From Sphingomonadales bacterium UBA7471 (lineage in GTDB: Bacteria; Pseudomonadota; Alphaproteobacteria; Sphingomonadales; Sphingomonadaceae), in assembly GCA_002479765.1 (NCBI GenBank), contig DLOZ01000014.1:35044-99043 (forward strand): a stretch of 64,000 nt of DNA. Direction: 5' to 3'. How positions within the stretch are numbered: the first letter of the stretch is position 1; each line of letters begins with the position of its first letter. A program made the position numbers and the translations under genes. Under the pieces are notes generated by a model. The model ran no database searches, was not told the origin of the DNA, and saw only the letters and a program-made list of their open reading frames with translations. Below, in pieces: positions 25,272 through 35,011 of this stretch.

Positions 25272-26639
25272 TCAGCGCTTCCGCTTCTTCAGCTGCGCAA
25301 GCTTTGCTTCGGCAACCATGTTGATGTCCTGAGCGCGGATCCAATCGGGGGAATATTCGGGAAGCCCGGCCATTGCGGTCTGTGCGTTAGGCAAGGCCAA
25401 TTGCGGCGCACCTTCCATCAAATAACGCTCCGCACTGGCGAGGGCCGCGCGCGCGCTATCGCCCTTTTGTTCGTAAACGACGCCCAATTGGTACCAGGCA
25501 AAAGGATTTTGATTATCCTTGGTGACGGCAGCCTTCAGCACCTGAGCCGCCTCATCAAGTTTTGCCTTATCCTCGGTGGCAATCAACGCATGCCCGAATA
25601 TGGCGGCGATCAGCGGCTGATTTCCCGTCAGGCTTACCGCTTTGCGTAACGGTATGATCGCGTCCGCTGGGCGGCCGGATTCGAGCAATATTTGCCCATG
25701 CAATTCAAGGAAATAGGGATCTTCGGGGGCCGACGCGACGAGTGCCGATGATTCATCCAGCGCCTTTTGCGGATAGGCAGACTTATGCCACGCATAGGCA
25801 CGGGCATAGCGGGCAGGCACGCTTTTGTCGCTTTCGGGATAATCGCGCATCGTTGCCGCTGGGTCAGACAGATAGCCCATCAGCTTTGCCTTGATCCGTT
25901 TGAAATCACTCTCCCACTTCGGATTTAGCGGCGCATCCCACGCCGGATCGGCGGAATATTTGTCCTGCAGCACCGAAATACGTTCGCCCGACAATGGGTG
26001 GGTGCGGCCATAGCTGTCCTCTTGCGGGATGCCGAGGCGGAATTCGAAATTCTGTAGCTTTTTGAAAAAGCTGATGGAGCCACGGCCCGAAATACCTGCG
26101 GTGGAGAGATATTGCGCGCCAGACGCATCGGCCGTGCCTTCTTGTCCACGGCTATAGGCAAGGAACTTGCCCATCGCGGCTTGCTGGCCCGCGGATAATA
26201 TGCCCATGCCAGCTTCGCCCGCGCCAGCCGCCATGGCCGCCGCGGCAAGTATCAAGCTGGCAATGCTGATGCCGCTCGCAACCGAAGCGCCTTCGTCGAA
26301 GCGCACGGCATGGCCGCCGACGACATGCCCAAGCTCGTGCGCAATCACGCCTTGCACTTCGTTTGCGCTGGTCGCGGCGTCAATCAATCCACTGTGCAGA
26401 TAGACTGCTTGCCCGCCAGCGACGAATGCGTTGACGGATTTGTCATTGATCAGGATGATATCGACATTGTTCGGGTCAAGCCCGGCCGCGGTAATCAATG
26501 GCGCGGAAATTTCTTTGAAAAAAGCTTCGGTTTCGGCATCGCGCAAAATGGACTGCGCCATAACCGGGCGCACCGATATCCATATGGCAAGAAACAGCAC
26601 CAATGCTGTTCGCAGGGCACGAAATACAGAATTGTTCAT
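25272..26639 (-). CDS. M48 family metalloprotease with TPR repeats (BepA/YfgC-like)
   Basis: A periplasmic zinc protease-chaperone of the outer-membrane quality-control type. The start at 26639 gives a clear signal peptide (about 1-29, cut at VMAQ-S); a TTG at 26690 lies inside the T-rich tail of the rne terminator and was rejected. The zinc motif is HELGH (101-105), with the third ligand Glu in EGTADASG. The C-terminal third (about 270-455) is made of TPR-like helices. The 455-aa length is normal for BepA homologues, which degrade or assist misassembled LptD and BAM components. Confidence 0.9.
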   Translation of the reverse strand: MNNSVFRALRTALVLFLAIWISVRPVMAQSILRDAETEAFFKEISAPLITAAGLDPNNVDIILINDKSVNAFVAGGQAVYLHSGLIDAATSANEVQGVIAHELGHVVGGHAVRFDEGASVASGISIASLILAAAAMAAGAGEAGMGILSAGQQAAMGKFLAYSRGQEGTADASGAQYLSTAGISGRGSISFFKKLQNFEFRLGIPQEDSYGRTHPLSGERISVLQDKYSADPAWDAPLNPKWESDFKRIKAKLMGYLSDPAATMRDYPESDKSVPARYARAYAWHKSAYPQKALDESSALVASAPEDPYFLELHGQILLESGRPADAIIPLRKAVSLTGNQPLIAAIFGHALIATEDKAKLDEAAQVLKAAVTKDNQNPFAWYQLGVVYEQKGDSARAALASAERYLMEGAPQLALPNAQTAMAGLPEYSPDWIRAQDINMVAEAKLAQLKKRKR

Positions 26640-26688
26640 ATGCAGTGAATGGCGCGAACTGGATGAACGCGCAATGAAGAAGTTGCGC

Positions 26689-26722
26689 AAAACAAAACCC
26701 CGCTAGTCCATGACCAGCGGGG
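26689..26722 (-). terminator. Rho-independent terminator of rne
   Basis: On the minus strand, CCCCGCTGGTC and GACTAGCGGGG form an 11-pair stem (one G-U) with loop ATG, followed by TTTTGTTTT. It starts 24 bases after the rne stop and ends before the chosen start of the M48 gene. Confidence 0.85.
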
Positions 26723-26746
26723 CTATGTGTACACAGTGAATCGGGT

Positions 26747-29395
26747 TTAACCGAACGTGCGTTGCCACCAACCTGAACGGGGTGGGCCATCGTCGGTTCC
26801 ACCTGCTTCGGTTGTTGATGTTACATCCTGTGCAATATCTTTGGCCGCTGCTTTCTTTCGTGGTGCTTTGGCTTTCGCCTTGGGTGCCTCCGCCGCTTCT
26901 TCGGCTACCGCTTCAGCTACCGGTGCTTTTGCACGGCTGCGTGGCTTTGCTGGCGCCTTGGCTTTGGCAGCAGGGGCTTCTTCTGCGGCGCTTGGGACTT
27001 CCGTTGCTTTCGCTTCCGATGCACCGGCTTCTCCAGCGATGGCTTCAACAACAACCTTTTCAGCCTTTGGCTTCGCCCGGCTTGCACGCTTTGGCTTTGC
27101 GGGTGCTTCGACAGGCGCTTCCGCAACTTCCGCTTCAGTTGCTACTGGTGCTTCGGCTGTTGCCTCGCTTGCAGCCGTTTCACGGTCGCGATCACGGCCT
27201 CTGCCGCCACGACGACCACGACGGGCCCTTGGCTTGGTTGCGCCTTCGACGTCGCCGTCAGCCTGAACTGTTTCGGCGTTGCTTTTGCCTTCTGGACGAT
27301 CTGTAGCGTCACTTTCACCAGCAACAGCATCTTCGCCTTCCGGACGGCCATCGCGATCACGGCCCTTGCCACCACGACGTCCACGGCGACGTTTACGCTT
27401 GCGGCCCTCACCACCTTCGCCTTCTTCGCGTGGACGTTCTGCACGCGCACGGCGTGGTTCGCGCTCAGCGTCTTCGGCTTCATCGTCGAAATCGTCGATT
27501 TCGTCTTCGATATCATCTTCTTCAATGTCGATAATCGGTGGCAGTGCGGCTGGCCGCTCTGGACGTGGGCCAGAGCTGGATACGGCAAGCTTCGCGCCTT
27601 CGGTTTCGCCATTGGGCACAATTAGCACGCGGACGTGGTAGCGCTCTTCAATCGCGGCCAATTCGGCGCGCTTATTGTTGAGGCAGTAGATTGTGGCTTC
27701 TTGGCTTGCCTGCAAAACGATCTGGCTGCCATTGCCCTTGGCTGCTTCATCTTCGATGAGACGCAGGGCTGACAAAGCCGAAGATGATGCCGTGCGGACA
27801 AGGCCCGTGCCTTCACAATGTGGACATTCGCGGGTGGATGCTTCGAGCACGCCGGTGCGCAAACGCTGGCGGCTCATCTCCATCAAACCAAAGCTGGAAA
27901 TACGGCCGACCTGAATACGGGCACGGTCGTGTTTCAACGCTTCCTTCATCGCGCGCTCGACTTTGCGGGCGTTCGAATGGTGCTCCATGTCGATAAAGTC
28001 GATGACGACAAGGCCAGCCATGTCGCGCAGGCGCAATTGACGGGCAATCTCGCGGGCGGCTTCCAAATTGGTGGAAAGCGCGGTTTGCTCAATGCCATGC
28101 TCTTTGGTTGAACGGCCTGAGTTGATGTCGATCGATACCAAGGCCTCGGTCGGGTTGATGACGATATAGCCGCCTGACTTCAACTGGACGATAGGCTGAT
28201 ACATGGCGTTCAGCTGATCTTCGACATGGTAACGCTGGAACAGCGGAACCGGGTCCGCATAATGCTGCACGCGTTTTGCGTGGCTTGGCATCAGCAACTT
28301 CATAAAGTCCTTGGCGGCTTTATATCCGTCAGGCCCCTCGACGAAGACCTCATCGATATCCTTGTTATAGATGTCACGAATGGCACGCTTGATAAGGTCG
28401 CTGTCGGTGTGGATCAGCATCGGTGCTGCACCACGAAGCGTACGCTCACGGATTTCGTCCCAAAGGCGGGCGAGATAATCAAAGTCGCGCTTGATTTCAG
28501 GCTTCGTGCGCGCAAGACCTGCCGTACGGATGATGCAACCCATGGTGGATGGTAACGTCAGGTCCGAAATAATCGACTTCAAACGCTTACGGTCAGCCGC
28601 GCTGTGGATTTTACGGCTAATGCCGCCGCCATGCGACGTATTCGGCATCAGAACGCAATAACGACCTGCAAGGCTGAGATATGTCGTCAGAGCAGCACCC
28701 TTATTGCCGCGCTCTTCCTTTACAACCTGAACCAGCAAAACCTGACGACGGTGAATAACGTCCTGAATTTTGTAACGGCGACGCAGGTTCATGCGCTTTG
28801 CACGGACTTCGTCGCTGGCCTTTGGCGGGCGGGTTTCGCCATTGCGGCCACCACGGCCACGACGACGGCGGTTGTTGCGGCCATTTTCGCCGCGCTCGCC
28901 TTCGCCTTCGTCTGACGCATCGTCGCCATTGCTGCCAAGGTCGGGCTCTTCGCCCTCGGTCATGTCGATGGTGTCGACGCTGTCGTCGCTATCGACTTCA
29001 ATCAGGTCAGTGACGTCGTCTTCGCGCTCTGCAGAACCCTGCATGATGTCCGAAGGCTCGTCGCTTTCTTCCTCTTCCTGCTCACGCAGCGCAGCTTCTT
29101 CTGCGGCGGCTTCGGCTTCTTCAGCCAACAAACGCTCGCGGTCTTCGCGCGGAATTTGGTAATAATCGGGGTGGATTTCGGCAAAGGCCAAAAAGCCGTG
29201 GCGATTGCCACCATAGTCTACAAACGCCGCCTGAAGCGAGGGTTCAACTCTTGTTACTTTTGCGAGGTAGATATTGCCTTTGAGCTGCTTGTGCTCGGCC
29301 GATTCAAAATCAAATTCCTCAATCTGGTTTCCTGTGACGACGGCGACCCGGGTTTCCTCCCGGTGCCGCGCATCGATTAGCATACGCGTTGTCAT
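26747..29395 (-). CDS. rne: Ribonuclease E/G
   Basis: The endonuclease at the core of RNA decay and rRNA/tRNA processing. The start at 29395 (MTTRMLIDARHREE) has GGAG eight bases upstream. The S1 domain begins near residue 35 and is interrupted by a long acidic insert (about 85-190) and an Arg/Gly-rich patch, usual for alphaproteobacteria. The catalytic DNase I-like region has VVIDFIDMEHHSN, and the zinc link is CPHCEGTG. From about 600 on, the protein is low-complexity Ala/Lys/Arg/Glu with RRGRRGG patches, an RNA-binding and degradosome scaffold; it ends GWWQRTFG. A terminator follows. Confidence 0.96.
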   Translation of the reverse strand: MTTRMLIDARHREETRVAVVTGNQIEEFDFESAEHKQLKGNIYLAKVTRVEPSLQAAFVDYGGNRHGFLAFAEIHPDYYQIPREDRERLLAEEAEAAAEEAALREQEEEESDEPSDIMQGSAEREDDVTDLIEVDSDDSVDTIDMTEGEEPDLGSNGDDASDEGEGERGENGRNNRRRRGRGGRNGETRPPKASDEVRAKRMNLRRRYKIQDVIHRRQVLLVQVVKEERGNKGAALTTYLSLAGRYCVLMPNTSHGGGISRKIHSAADRKRLKSIISDLTLPSTMGCIIRTAGLARTKPEIKRDFDYLARLWDEIRERTLRGAAPMLIHTDSDLIKRAIRDIYNKDIDEVFVEGPDGYKAAKDFMKLLMPSHAKRVQHYADPVPLFQRYHVEDQLNAMYQPIVQLKSGGYIVINPTEALVSIDINSGRSTKEHGIEQTALSTNLEAAREIARQLRLRDMAGLVVIDFIDMEHHSNARKVERAMKEALKHDRARIQVGRISSFGLMEMSRQRLRTGVLEASTRECPHCEGTGLVRTASSSALSALRLIEDEAAKGNGSQIVLQASQEATIYCLNNKRAELAAIEERYHVRVLIVPNGETEGAKLAVSSSGPRPERPAALPPIIDIEEDDIEDEIDDFDDEAEDAEREPRRARAERPREEGEGGEGRKRKRRRGRRGGKGRDRDGRPEGEDAVAGESDATDRPEGKSNAETVQADGDVEGATKPRARRGRRGGRGRDRDRETAASEATAEAPVATEAEVAEAPVEAPAKPKRASRAKPKAEKVVVEAIAGEAGASEAKATEVPSAAEEAPAAKAKAPAKPRSRAKAPVAEAVAEEAAEAPKAKAKAPRKKAAAKDIAQDVTSTTEAGGTDDGPPRSGWWQRTFG

Positions 29396-29878
29396 TGATA
29401 TTACTCCAGCGAGCATGGCGCCCGGTTGTCAGCCAAAGGCCGCTCGCTTTATTGTTGCTGCAATGCCAGACGGGACGCAGTGCGTTCCTGTCGGCAAAGC
29501 GATATGGTGGGAATGAAAGAATTGCGTCTGCTGCTTGTGCATGGCGGGCGTGTATCGCGCGCGCTTGATTTCCAGCCCATGCGCCAGTCCCATTGCGGGC
29601 GGCGTTGGTGGAAATATCATGCCTCATGCAGCGTCAACCTGTTAATGTGCCGAGCGGAAAAGAACCGAGGGCGGATTGGCGGGAAGATCAGATGAAATTC
29701 CCTGTATCTACTCGCTAGCACTCCTGCAGGTTGTCGGCAAGGGCATCGCGTGAAATAGCTTGCTATTATGGACCGAAAAACCGGTTTTTAGCCTTAATGC
29801 GTCATTAACCTCGTCTGGACACCAGCCTTTGCCCGCCCACGCCTTAGTATCCAATCATCAGGTAGGCGGAGTTGGGGC
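29396..29878. other. Gene-free stretch between rne and the amidase
   Basis: No supported gene in about 480 bases. It must hold the divergent promoters. On the rne side the distance leaves room for a long leader, which in E. coli is the site of rne autoregulation. A perfect 14-base palindrome AAAAACCGGTTTTT lies at 29776-29789. Short reading frames here lack family motifs and ribosome sites. Confidence 0.6.
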
Positions 29879-30853
29879 GTGGGCGAAAAAATTTTCTGGA
29901 CGGGGGCAGCGGCTAGAACCCCTAAGCACTATAAACGCGCTGCTGCGCTTTTTGCCAGCTTGCCTGTTTTTGCGTCCCCTACGATGGGCGGAGCCATTCA
30001 GCACATTTCGGTGCAGGGGGCATTAGGACCGCGAACAACTCAAATCGTGCGACCATTGGCATTTCGCGCGGAGCCACCACAGCGGCGTTACCAAGTGACC
30101 GCACCCATTCGCTCGAACGTCGGCAAAGGCTTGCCGAAAATAAGCGGCCCTGCGGATGCAAGCTTACCCCTTGTCGTCATTGATGCAGGGCATGGCGGGC
30201 ATGACCCGGGCGCGATCAGTCCACATGGCGGGCAGCGCGAAAAAGAGGTCACATTGGCAATTGCCATGGCGGTGCGTGATGAAATGCTCAAAAGCGGCCG
30301 TGTCCGCGTCGCGTTGACGCGGGACAGCGATAAATTTATCGTGCTGCAGGACAGATATCAGATCGCACGCAAGCTGAATGCCGACCTGTTCATTTCTATT
30401 CACGCGGACAGCGCCGACAATCCACAAGCCAGCGGTGGCACCGTTTACACGCTGTCCGAAATTGCATCCGATCGCGAGGCGCAGCGGCTTGCCGCGCGTG
30501 AAAACAAGGCGAACATCCTCAATGGCGTTAATCTGGGTGGTGCCGATGCCAATGTATCGTCCATCCTTATCGACCTGACGCAGCGCGAAACCATGAATGT
30601 ATCCGCAGATTTCGCAAAGCTGTTGCTGCGAGAGGCAATGCCGAACATGCGCATCCGGGGAAATTCGCACCGCTTTGCGTCGTTTATTGTGCTCAGTGCG
30701 CCAGATACGCCGTCAATATTGTTCGAAACAGGTTATTTGAGCAATGAATCCGATGTCCGTTTTCTGGCATCATCCACCGGACGTCAAAAAGTCGCCCGGG
30801 CAGTGGCAAATGCCATTCAGGTCCACTTTGCACGCAGGATCGTGACCCGATAA
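29879..30853 (+). CDS. N-acetylmuramoyl-L-alanine amidase (Amidase_3)
   Basis: Cleaves the amide between MurNAc and the stem peptide during cell separation. The GTG start has GGAG seven bases upstream. The catalytic domain (about 97-320) shows zinc ligands His105 (VIDAGHGGHDPGA), Glu121 (REKEVTL) and a His in FISIHADSA; the catalytic Glu is in LFETGYLSN. The N-terminal 90 residues do not look like a standard signal peptide and contain no clear AMIN domain, so the route of export is uncertain. It is 82 bases upstream of the PBP1A gene, in the same direction, a common alphaproteobacterial arrangement. Confidence 0.9.
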   Translation: MGEKIFWTGAAARTPKHYKRAAALFASLPVFASPTMGGAIQHISVQGALGPRTTQIVRPLAFRAEPPQRRYQVTAPIRSNVGKGLPKISGPADASLPLVVIDAGHGGHDPGAISPHGGQREKEVTLAIAMAVRDEMLKSGRVRVALTRDSDKFIVLQDRYQIARKLNADLFISIHADSADNPQASGGTVYTLSEIASDREAQRLAARENKANILNGVNLGGADANVSSILIDLTQRETMNVSADFAKLLLREAMPNMRIRGNSHRFASFIVLSAPDTPSILFETGYLSNESDVRFLASSTGRQKVARAVANAIQVHFARRIVTR

Positions 30854-30935
30854 CCAGCCGGTGCGGTAAAAATCGCGCCAATTTGCAGAACAAGATTCTG
30901 GACCTGTCCGGCAAATCGGCTAGAGAGGGCCGATA

Positions 30936-33452
30936 ATGGATAATTCGTCTCCAACCACCCAAGAGCCAACTGCGATCAGCTACAGGCTGAAACGCGAAGC
31001 CGAAGGATTTATCGGCCAGTGGCAGATCTGGTGGCAAAGCAAGCGGTTTCGGCGCGCGACCTACGCGGTTGGCGCGTTTATTCTGTTTCTCTTGCTCTTT
31101 TGGGTGCTTTTTGCGCGCAATCTTCCCGATGCAGAGGCATTGATCGAATATGAATCGCCGCTGCCAACGGTGGTGCGCGATGTTAACGGCGAACCATTTC
31201 ACAGCTACGCCCGCGAACGCCGGGTTCAGCTGGAATATGCCGACTTCCCCAAATTACTGGTCCGGGCCTATCTCGCCGCTGAAGATAAAACATTCTTCAG
31301 CCATGGCGGTATTGATTATCCCGGTATCGTTTCGGCGATTTTTGACAATATTTTCAGCAGCAAACGGTCGCGCGGTGCGTCGACGATAACGCAGCAGGTC
31401 GCCAAAAACCTGTTGCTGACCAACGAGTATAGTTACACCCGCAAGGTCAAAGAGGCGATTTTGGCCAAGCGTATTGAAAGTGCGCTGACCAAGCAGCAGA
31501 TCCTGTCGCTATACCTCAACGAAATTGCGCTCGGTCGGCAGGCGTTTGGCGTGGAAGCCGCAGCGCAGGCCTATTTCGCCAAAAGCGTGGATCAGCTCCA
31601 GCTGCATGAAATGGCGTTTCTCGCCATCTTGCCCAAGGCGCCAGAACGTTATGGTCGTGCAAAGAACGCACAACTTGCCATTGCCCGTCGCAACTGGGTG
31701 CTGGGCGAAATGCGCAAGAATGAGTGGATCACCGACGCGCAACTCGTGGCCGCCCGTGCACAGCCGCTTGGCCTCGTTGCGCAGCGCGGCACCGGATATA
31801 AAAATGTCGGCGGATATTTCGCGGAAGAAGTGCGCCGCCAGCTCATTGAGCGCTTTGGTGAAACCGATGCCGACGGACCCTATAGCGTCTATTCAGGCGG
31901 TCTGTGGGTGCGTTCATCGATGAACGCTGATTATCAGATACTTGCGACGCAGGCACTGCGCGACGGTTTGCTGCGCTATAACGCCGGCAAAGCGTGGAAA
32001 GCCAATATGGGCACGATCGACGTGTCGGACGACAAATGGGCGTCACGATTTGCCGCGACCAATATCGCCATTGATTACGCCCAATGGCGGGCTGGTGTCG
32101 CTTTGGGCAAAGGCAGAGTCGGCTTTGCCGATGGCAGCATTGCGCAGTTAGATGGCGCGCCATCGGCGATGAAAGCGGGCGATGTTATTGCCGTGGCCCC
32201 CAATGGCACCAATAGCTACGCGGTGCGCAGCGTTCCAGAAGTCGGCGGTGGCATGGTGGTGCAAAACCCAATGAATGGCCGTGTTTTGGCGATCCAAGGC
32301 GGTTTTGATAATCGCATTTCCAGCTTTAACCGCGCAACGCAGGCGCAGCGTCAGCCAGGGTCTACGATCAAGCCATTCGTCTATGCAACGGCGCTGGATA
32401 ACGGCATGACGCCGACATCCATCATCGTCGATGGACCATATTGCGTGTGGCAAGGGGCATCGCTTGGCCAAAAATGCTTCCGAAACTTCACCGGTAATGG
32501 CGCCGGGCCGCAAACAATGCGTTGGGGGTTGGAACAATCGCGCAACCTGATGACGGTGCGTGCGGCGGCGGAATCGGGTATGGACAATGTGACCGATACC
32601 TTCCGCGCCATGGGCATCGGCGATTATCCGGATTATCTTTCTTATGCCTTGGGCGCGGGTGACACGACCGTGCTGAAGATGGTCAATGCCTATTCGATGC
32701 TGGTCAATCACGGCCGCGAATTGAAGCCGACGCTCATCGATTTTGTCCAGAACCGTAAAGGTAAAGTCATTTTTCCGGCCAAGTGGAAACCGTGCAAGGG
32801 CTGCCTTGCCAAGGATTGGGATGGCAAGCCAATGCCGCGCTTTGCGGCCGCAGGTAAACAGGTCATGGACCCAATTACCGCCTATCAAGTCGTCCATATG
32901 CTTGAGGGCGTCATTGAACGCGGCACCGCGGTCACATTGCGCGAGCTGGATCGCCCGTTATTTGGCAAGACTGGAACAACCACTGGCCCCACCAACGTAT
33001 GGTTTATTGGCGGATCGCCGCATCTGGTCGCAGGGCTCTATTTGGGCTTTGACCAGCCGCGGAATATGGGTGGCTATGCGCAGGGTAGTTCAATCGCCGC
33101 GCCCATATTCAAACAGTTCGCGCGGTCTGCGATGGCCGGGATGCCAAAGACCCCGTTTATCGCGCCTGCGGGAACCCGGTTGGTGCGCATCGACCGTAAG
33201 AGCGGCAAGCGCGTCTATGGCGCTTGGCCGGGCAAAGACCCGATGAGCGCGGTGATTTGGGAAGCATTTAAGGCCGAGACCGAACCCAAGCGCTCTATTC
33301 GCCAAGAGGAGCTAGTGGCGCGCGAAGACAAGCCCAAGGAAGCATCCGAGGCGCAGTCCAATAGCGCAACGCGATCGTCGGCATCGGCGAGCACCAGCGT
33401 CGGGACAAAACGCGATCAGGAGTTTATTCAGCAAGAGGGCGGAATTTACTAA
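30936..33452 (+). CDS. mrcA: Penicillin-binding protein 1A, bifunctional
   Basis: Polymerises and cross-links peptidoglycan. A membrane anchor (about 45-63) is followed by the GT51 transglycosylase domain with AAEDKTFFSHGG (catalytic Glu) and STITQQVAKNLLL. After the linker domain, the transpeptidase shows the Ser-x-x-Lys motif in RQPGSTIKPF, an SxN-like SRN in EQSRNLMTV, and KTGTT in LFGKTGTTTGPTN. The C-terminal 60 residues are a Ser-rich, unstructured tail. The 838-aa length is normal for class A PBPs. Confidence 0.96.
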   Translation: MDNSSPTTQEPTAISYRLKREAEGFIGQWQIWWQSKRFRRATYAVGAFILFLLLFWVLFARNLPDAEALIEYESPLPTVVRDVNGEPFHSYARERRVQLEYADFPKLLVRAYLAAEDKTFFSHGGIDYPGIVSAIFDNIFSSKRSRGASTITQQVAKNLLLTNEYSYTRKVKEAILAKRIESALTKQQILSLYLNEIALGRQAFGVEAAAQAYFAKSVDQLQLHEMAFLAILPKAPERYGRAKNAQLAIARRNWVLGEMRKNEWITDAQLVAARAQPLGLVAQRGTGYKNVGGYFAEEVRRQLIERFGETDADGPYSVYSGGLWVRSSMNADYQILATQALRDGLLRYNAGKAWKANMGTIDVSDDKWASRFAATNIAIDYAQWRAGVALGKGRVGFADGSIAQLDGAPSAMKAGDVIAVAPNGTNSYAVRSVPEVGGGMVVQNPMNGRVLAIQGGFDNRISSFNRATQAQRQPGSTIKPFVYATALDNGMTPTSIIVDGPYCVWQGASLGQKCFRNFTGNGAGPQTMRWGLEQSRNLMTVRAAAESGMDNVTDTFRAMGIGDYPDYLSYALGAGDTTVLKMVNAYSMLVNHGRELKPTLIDFVQNRKGKVIFPAKWKPCKGCLAKDWDGKPMPRFAAAGKQVMDPITAYQVVHMLEGVIERGTAVTLRELDRPLFGKTGTTTGPTNVWFIGGSPHLVAGLYLGFDQPRNMGGYAQGSSIAAPIFKQFARSAMAGMPKTPFIAPAGTRLVRIDRKSGKRVYGAWPGKDPMSAVIWEAFKAETEPKRSIRQEELVAREDKPKEASEAQSNSATRSSASASTSVGTKRDQEFIQQEGGIY

Positions 33453-33600
33453 ACATTCCGCTGATTTAGCGAATGTTGCGCTGGATTGGGGCCCTATATT
33501 GGTAGGTCGAACAAGGTTCGCGCAATTCGCTGGCTTTGACTTCGCGGGCGTTTCGGTTAAAGGCCGCGCCTGACATTTTTCATTCCCTTGGAGTTTCCCC

Positions 33601-34728
33601 ATGCGCGCCGACGCAGAAGGCTATGTTGCCCGCATTGATGCTGCCCTTAACCTGGTCAAGATGTCGCTTGATTGGGACCGCGCATTGCGCCGCCTTGATG
33701 AGTTGAACGCAAAGGTTGAAGACCCGACCCTGTGGGACAATCCTAAAGCCGCTGAAGAGGTTATGCGCGAACGCCGCCGCCTTGATGCCGCCATCAGCAC
33801 CGTACGCGAAATTGACGCCGACAAGAGCGGAACGGTCGAACTGATCGAGCTTGCCGAAATGGAAGGCGATGCAGAGCTTGGCGACGAAGGTGCCGCATCG
33901 CTTAAGGCATTGGCGGATCGTGCGGACAAGGACAAGGTCATGGCACTGCTGTCGGGCGAAGCCGATGGCAATGATACCTTCATCGAAATTCACGCTGGCG
34001 CAGGCGGCACGGAGAGCCAGGATTGGGCCGAAATGTTACAGCGCATGTATTATCGCTGGGCCGAACAGCGCGGCTATAAAGTCGAAATGGTGGATTATCA
34101 GGCAGGTGATCAGGCCGGCATCAAGTCGGCGACAATGCTGGTCAAAGGCGAAAATGCCTATGGCTATGCCAAGACCGAGAGCGGCGTCCATCGCCTCGTC
34201 CGTATCTCGCCTTATGACAGCGCCGCCAAGCGCCACACCAGCTTTTCCAGCGTCTGGGTCTATCCTGTCATTGATGACAATATCGACATTGAAATCAACG
34301 AAGGCGATTTGAAGATCGATACCTACCGCGCATCAGGCGCAGGTGGACAGCATGTTAACACGACCGACTCCGCTGTACGTATCACCCACAAACCGTCCGG
34401 CATCGTCGTGGCCAGCCAAAATGACCGCAGCCAGCACAAGAACCGCGCCACTGCGATGGGCATGTTGAAGGCGCGCTTGTACGAGGCCGAGCTTCGCAAG
34501 CGTGAAGAAGCCGCATCGGGCGAATATGCGGCAAAGACCGAAATCGGCTGGGGCCACCAAATCCGTTCTTATGTACTGCAGCCCTATCAGATGGTGAAAG
34601 ACCTGCGCACGGGCGTGACGTCCCCAACACCCAGCGATGTGCTGGACGGCGACCTCGACAATTTCATCGCCGCAGCATTGGCCCAGCGCGTGACAGGTGA
34701 GGCTGTTTCCGTTGACGATGTTGATTGA
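33601..34728 (+). CDS. prfB: Peptide chain release factor 2
   Basis: Releases the peptide at UGA and UAA codons. GGAG at 33590-33593 sets the start. The GGQ motif is intact (ASGAGGQHVN). The codon-recognition tripeptide, SPF in E. coli, reads SPY here (ISPYDSAAKRHTSF), with HTSFSS following. The frame is continuous from start to stop, so there is no +1 programmed frameshift of the E. coli type. The downstream neighbour is a short-chain dehydrogenase remnant on the other strand, four bases after the stop. Confidence 0.96.
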   Translation: MRADAEGYVARIDAALNLVKMSLDWDRALRRLDELNAKVEDPTLWDNPKAAEEVMRERRRLDAAISTVREIDADKSGTVELIELAEMEGDAELGDEGAASLKALADRADKDKVMALLSGEADGNDTFIEIHAGAGGTESQDWAEMLQRMYYRWAEQRGYKVEMVDYQAGDQAGIKSATMLVKGENAYGYAKTESGVHRLVRISPYDSAAKRHTSFSSVWVYPVIDDNIDIEINEGDLKIDTYRASGAGGQHVNTTDSAVRITHKPSGIVVASQNDRSQHKNRATAMGMLKARLYEAELRKREEAASGEYAAKTEIGWGHQIRSYVLQPYQMVKDLRTGVTSPTPSDVLDGDLDNFIAAALAQRVTGEAVSVDDVD

Positions 34729-34731
34729 CGC

Positions 34732-34860
34732 TTAATCGCCCGGAGACGCTGAAGACCCTGCCAATAGGCAGCCGTCCAGATGCACTTCGCTTCCGGCCAT
34801 ATAGGTGGCGTCATCCGATGCCAGCATCAGGGCAATTGCAGCGCCACCAATTCGGTGCGT
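34732..34860 (-). pseudogene. 3' remnant of a short-chain dehydrogenase/reductase gene
   Basis: Minus-strand frame ending in TAA at 34732-34734 encodes about 42 residues that read as an SDR C-terminus: RIGG, then ALMLASDDATYMAGSEVH, then LDGCLLAGS. Classical SDRs end with a closely similar LASDxASYxTGxxxxVDGG block. Upstream the frame hits a stop within a few codons, and nothing SDR-like is visible between there and acs. The catalytic Tyr-Lys and the cofactor loop are absent, so this is a decayed fragment. Family assignment is by eye. Confidence 0.7.
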
Positions 34861-35011
34861 TTCCTGTATTCAAAGGATATTTGACCACCGCATCGCTGTG
34901 CGGCGGCTATCTGAGCCGTGTGAAGAGCGTTTGCACTCTTTAGCCTTGAATCACTGGACCTACTCCACTTAAGCAGGCCACAAGGATTAAAAGCGTTACG
35001 GGAGAGAGCAA

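Noticed and set aside
26640..26690. TTG start of the M48 protease at 26690
   Set aside because: It lies within the T-run of the rne terminator, and the extension precedes a complete signal peptide.
26800..27480. Repeat-like stretches in the rne 3' half that might suggest a CRISPR or tandem repeat
   Set aside because: They are degenerate Ala/Lys/Arg/Glu codons of the RNase E scaffold tail without a constant repeat or spacer pattern.
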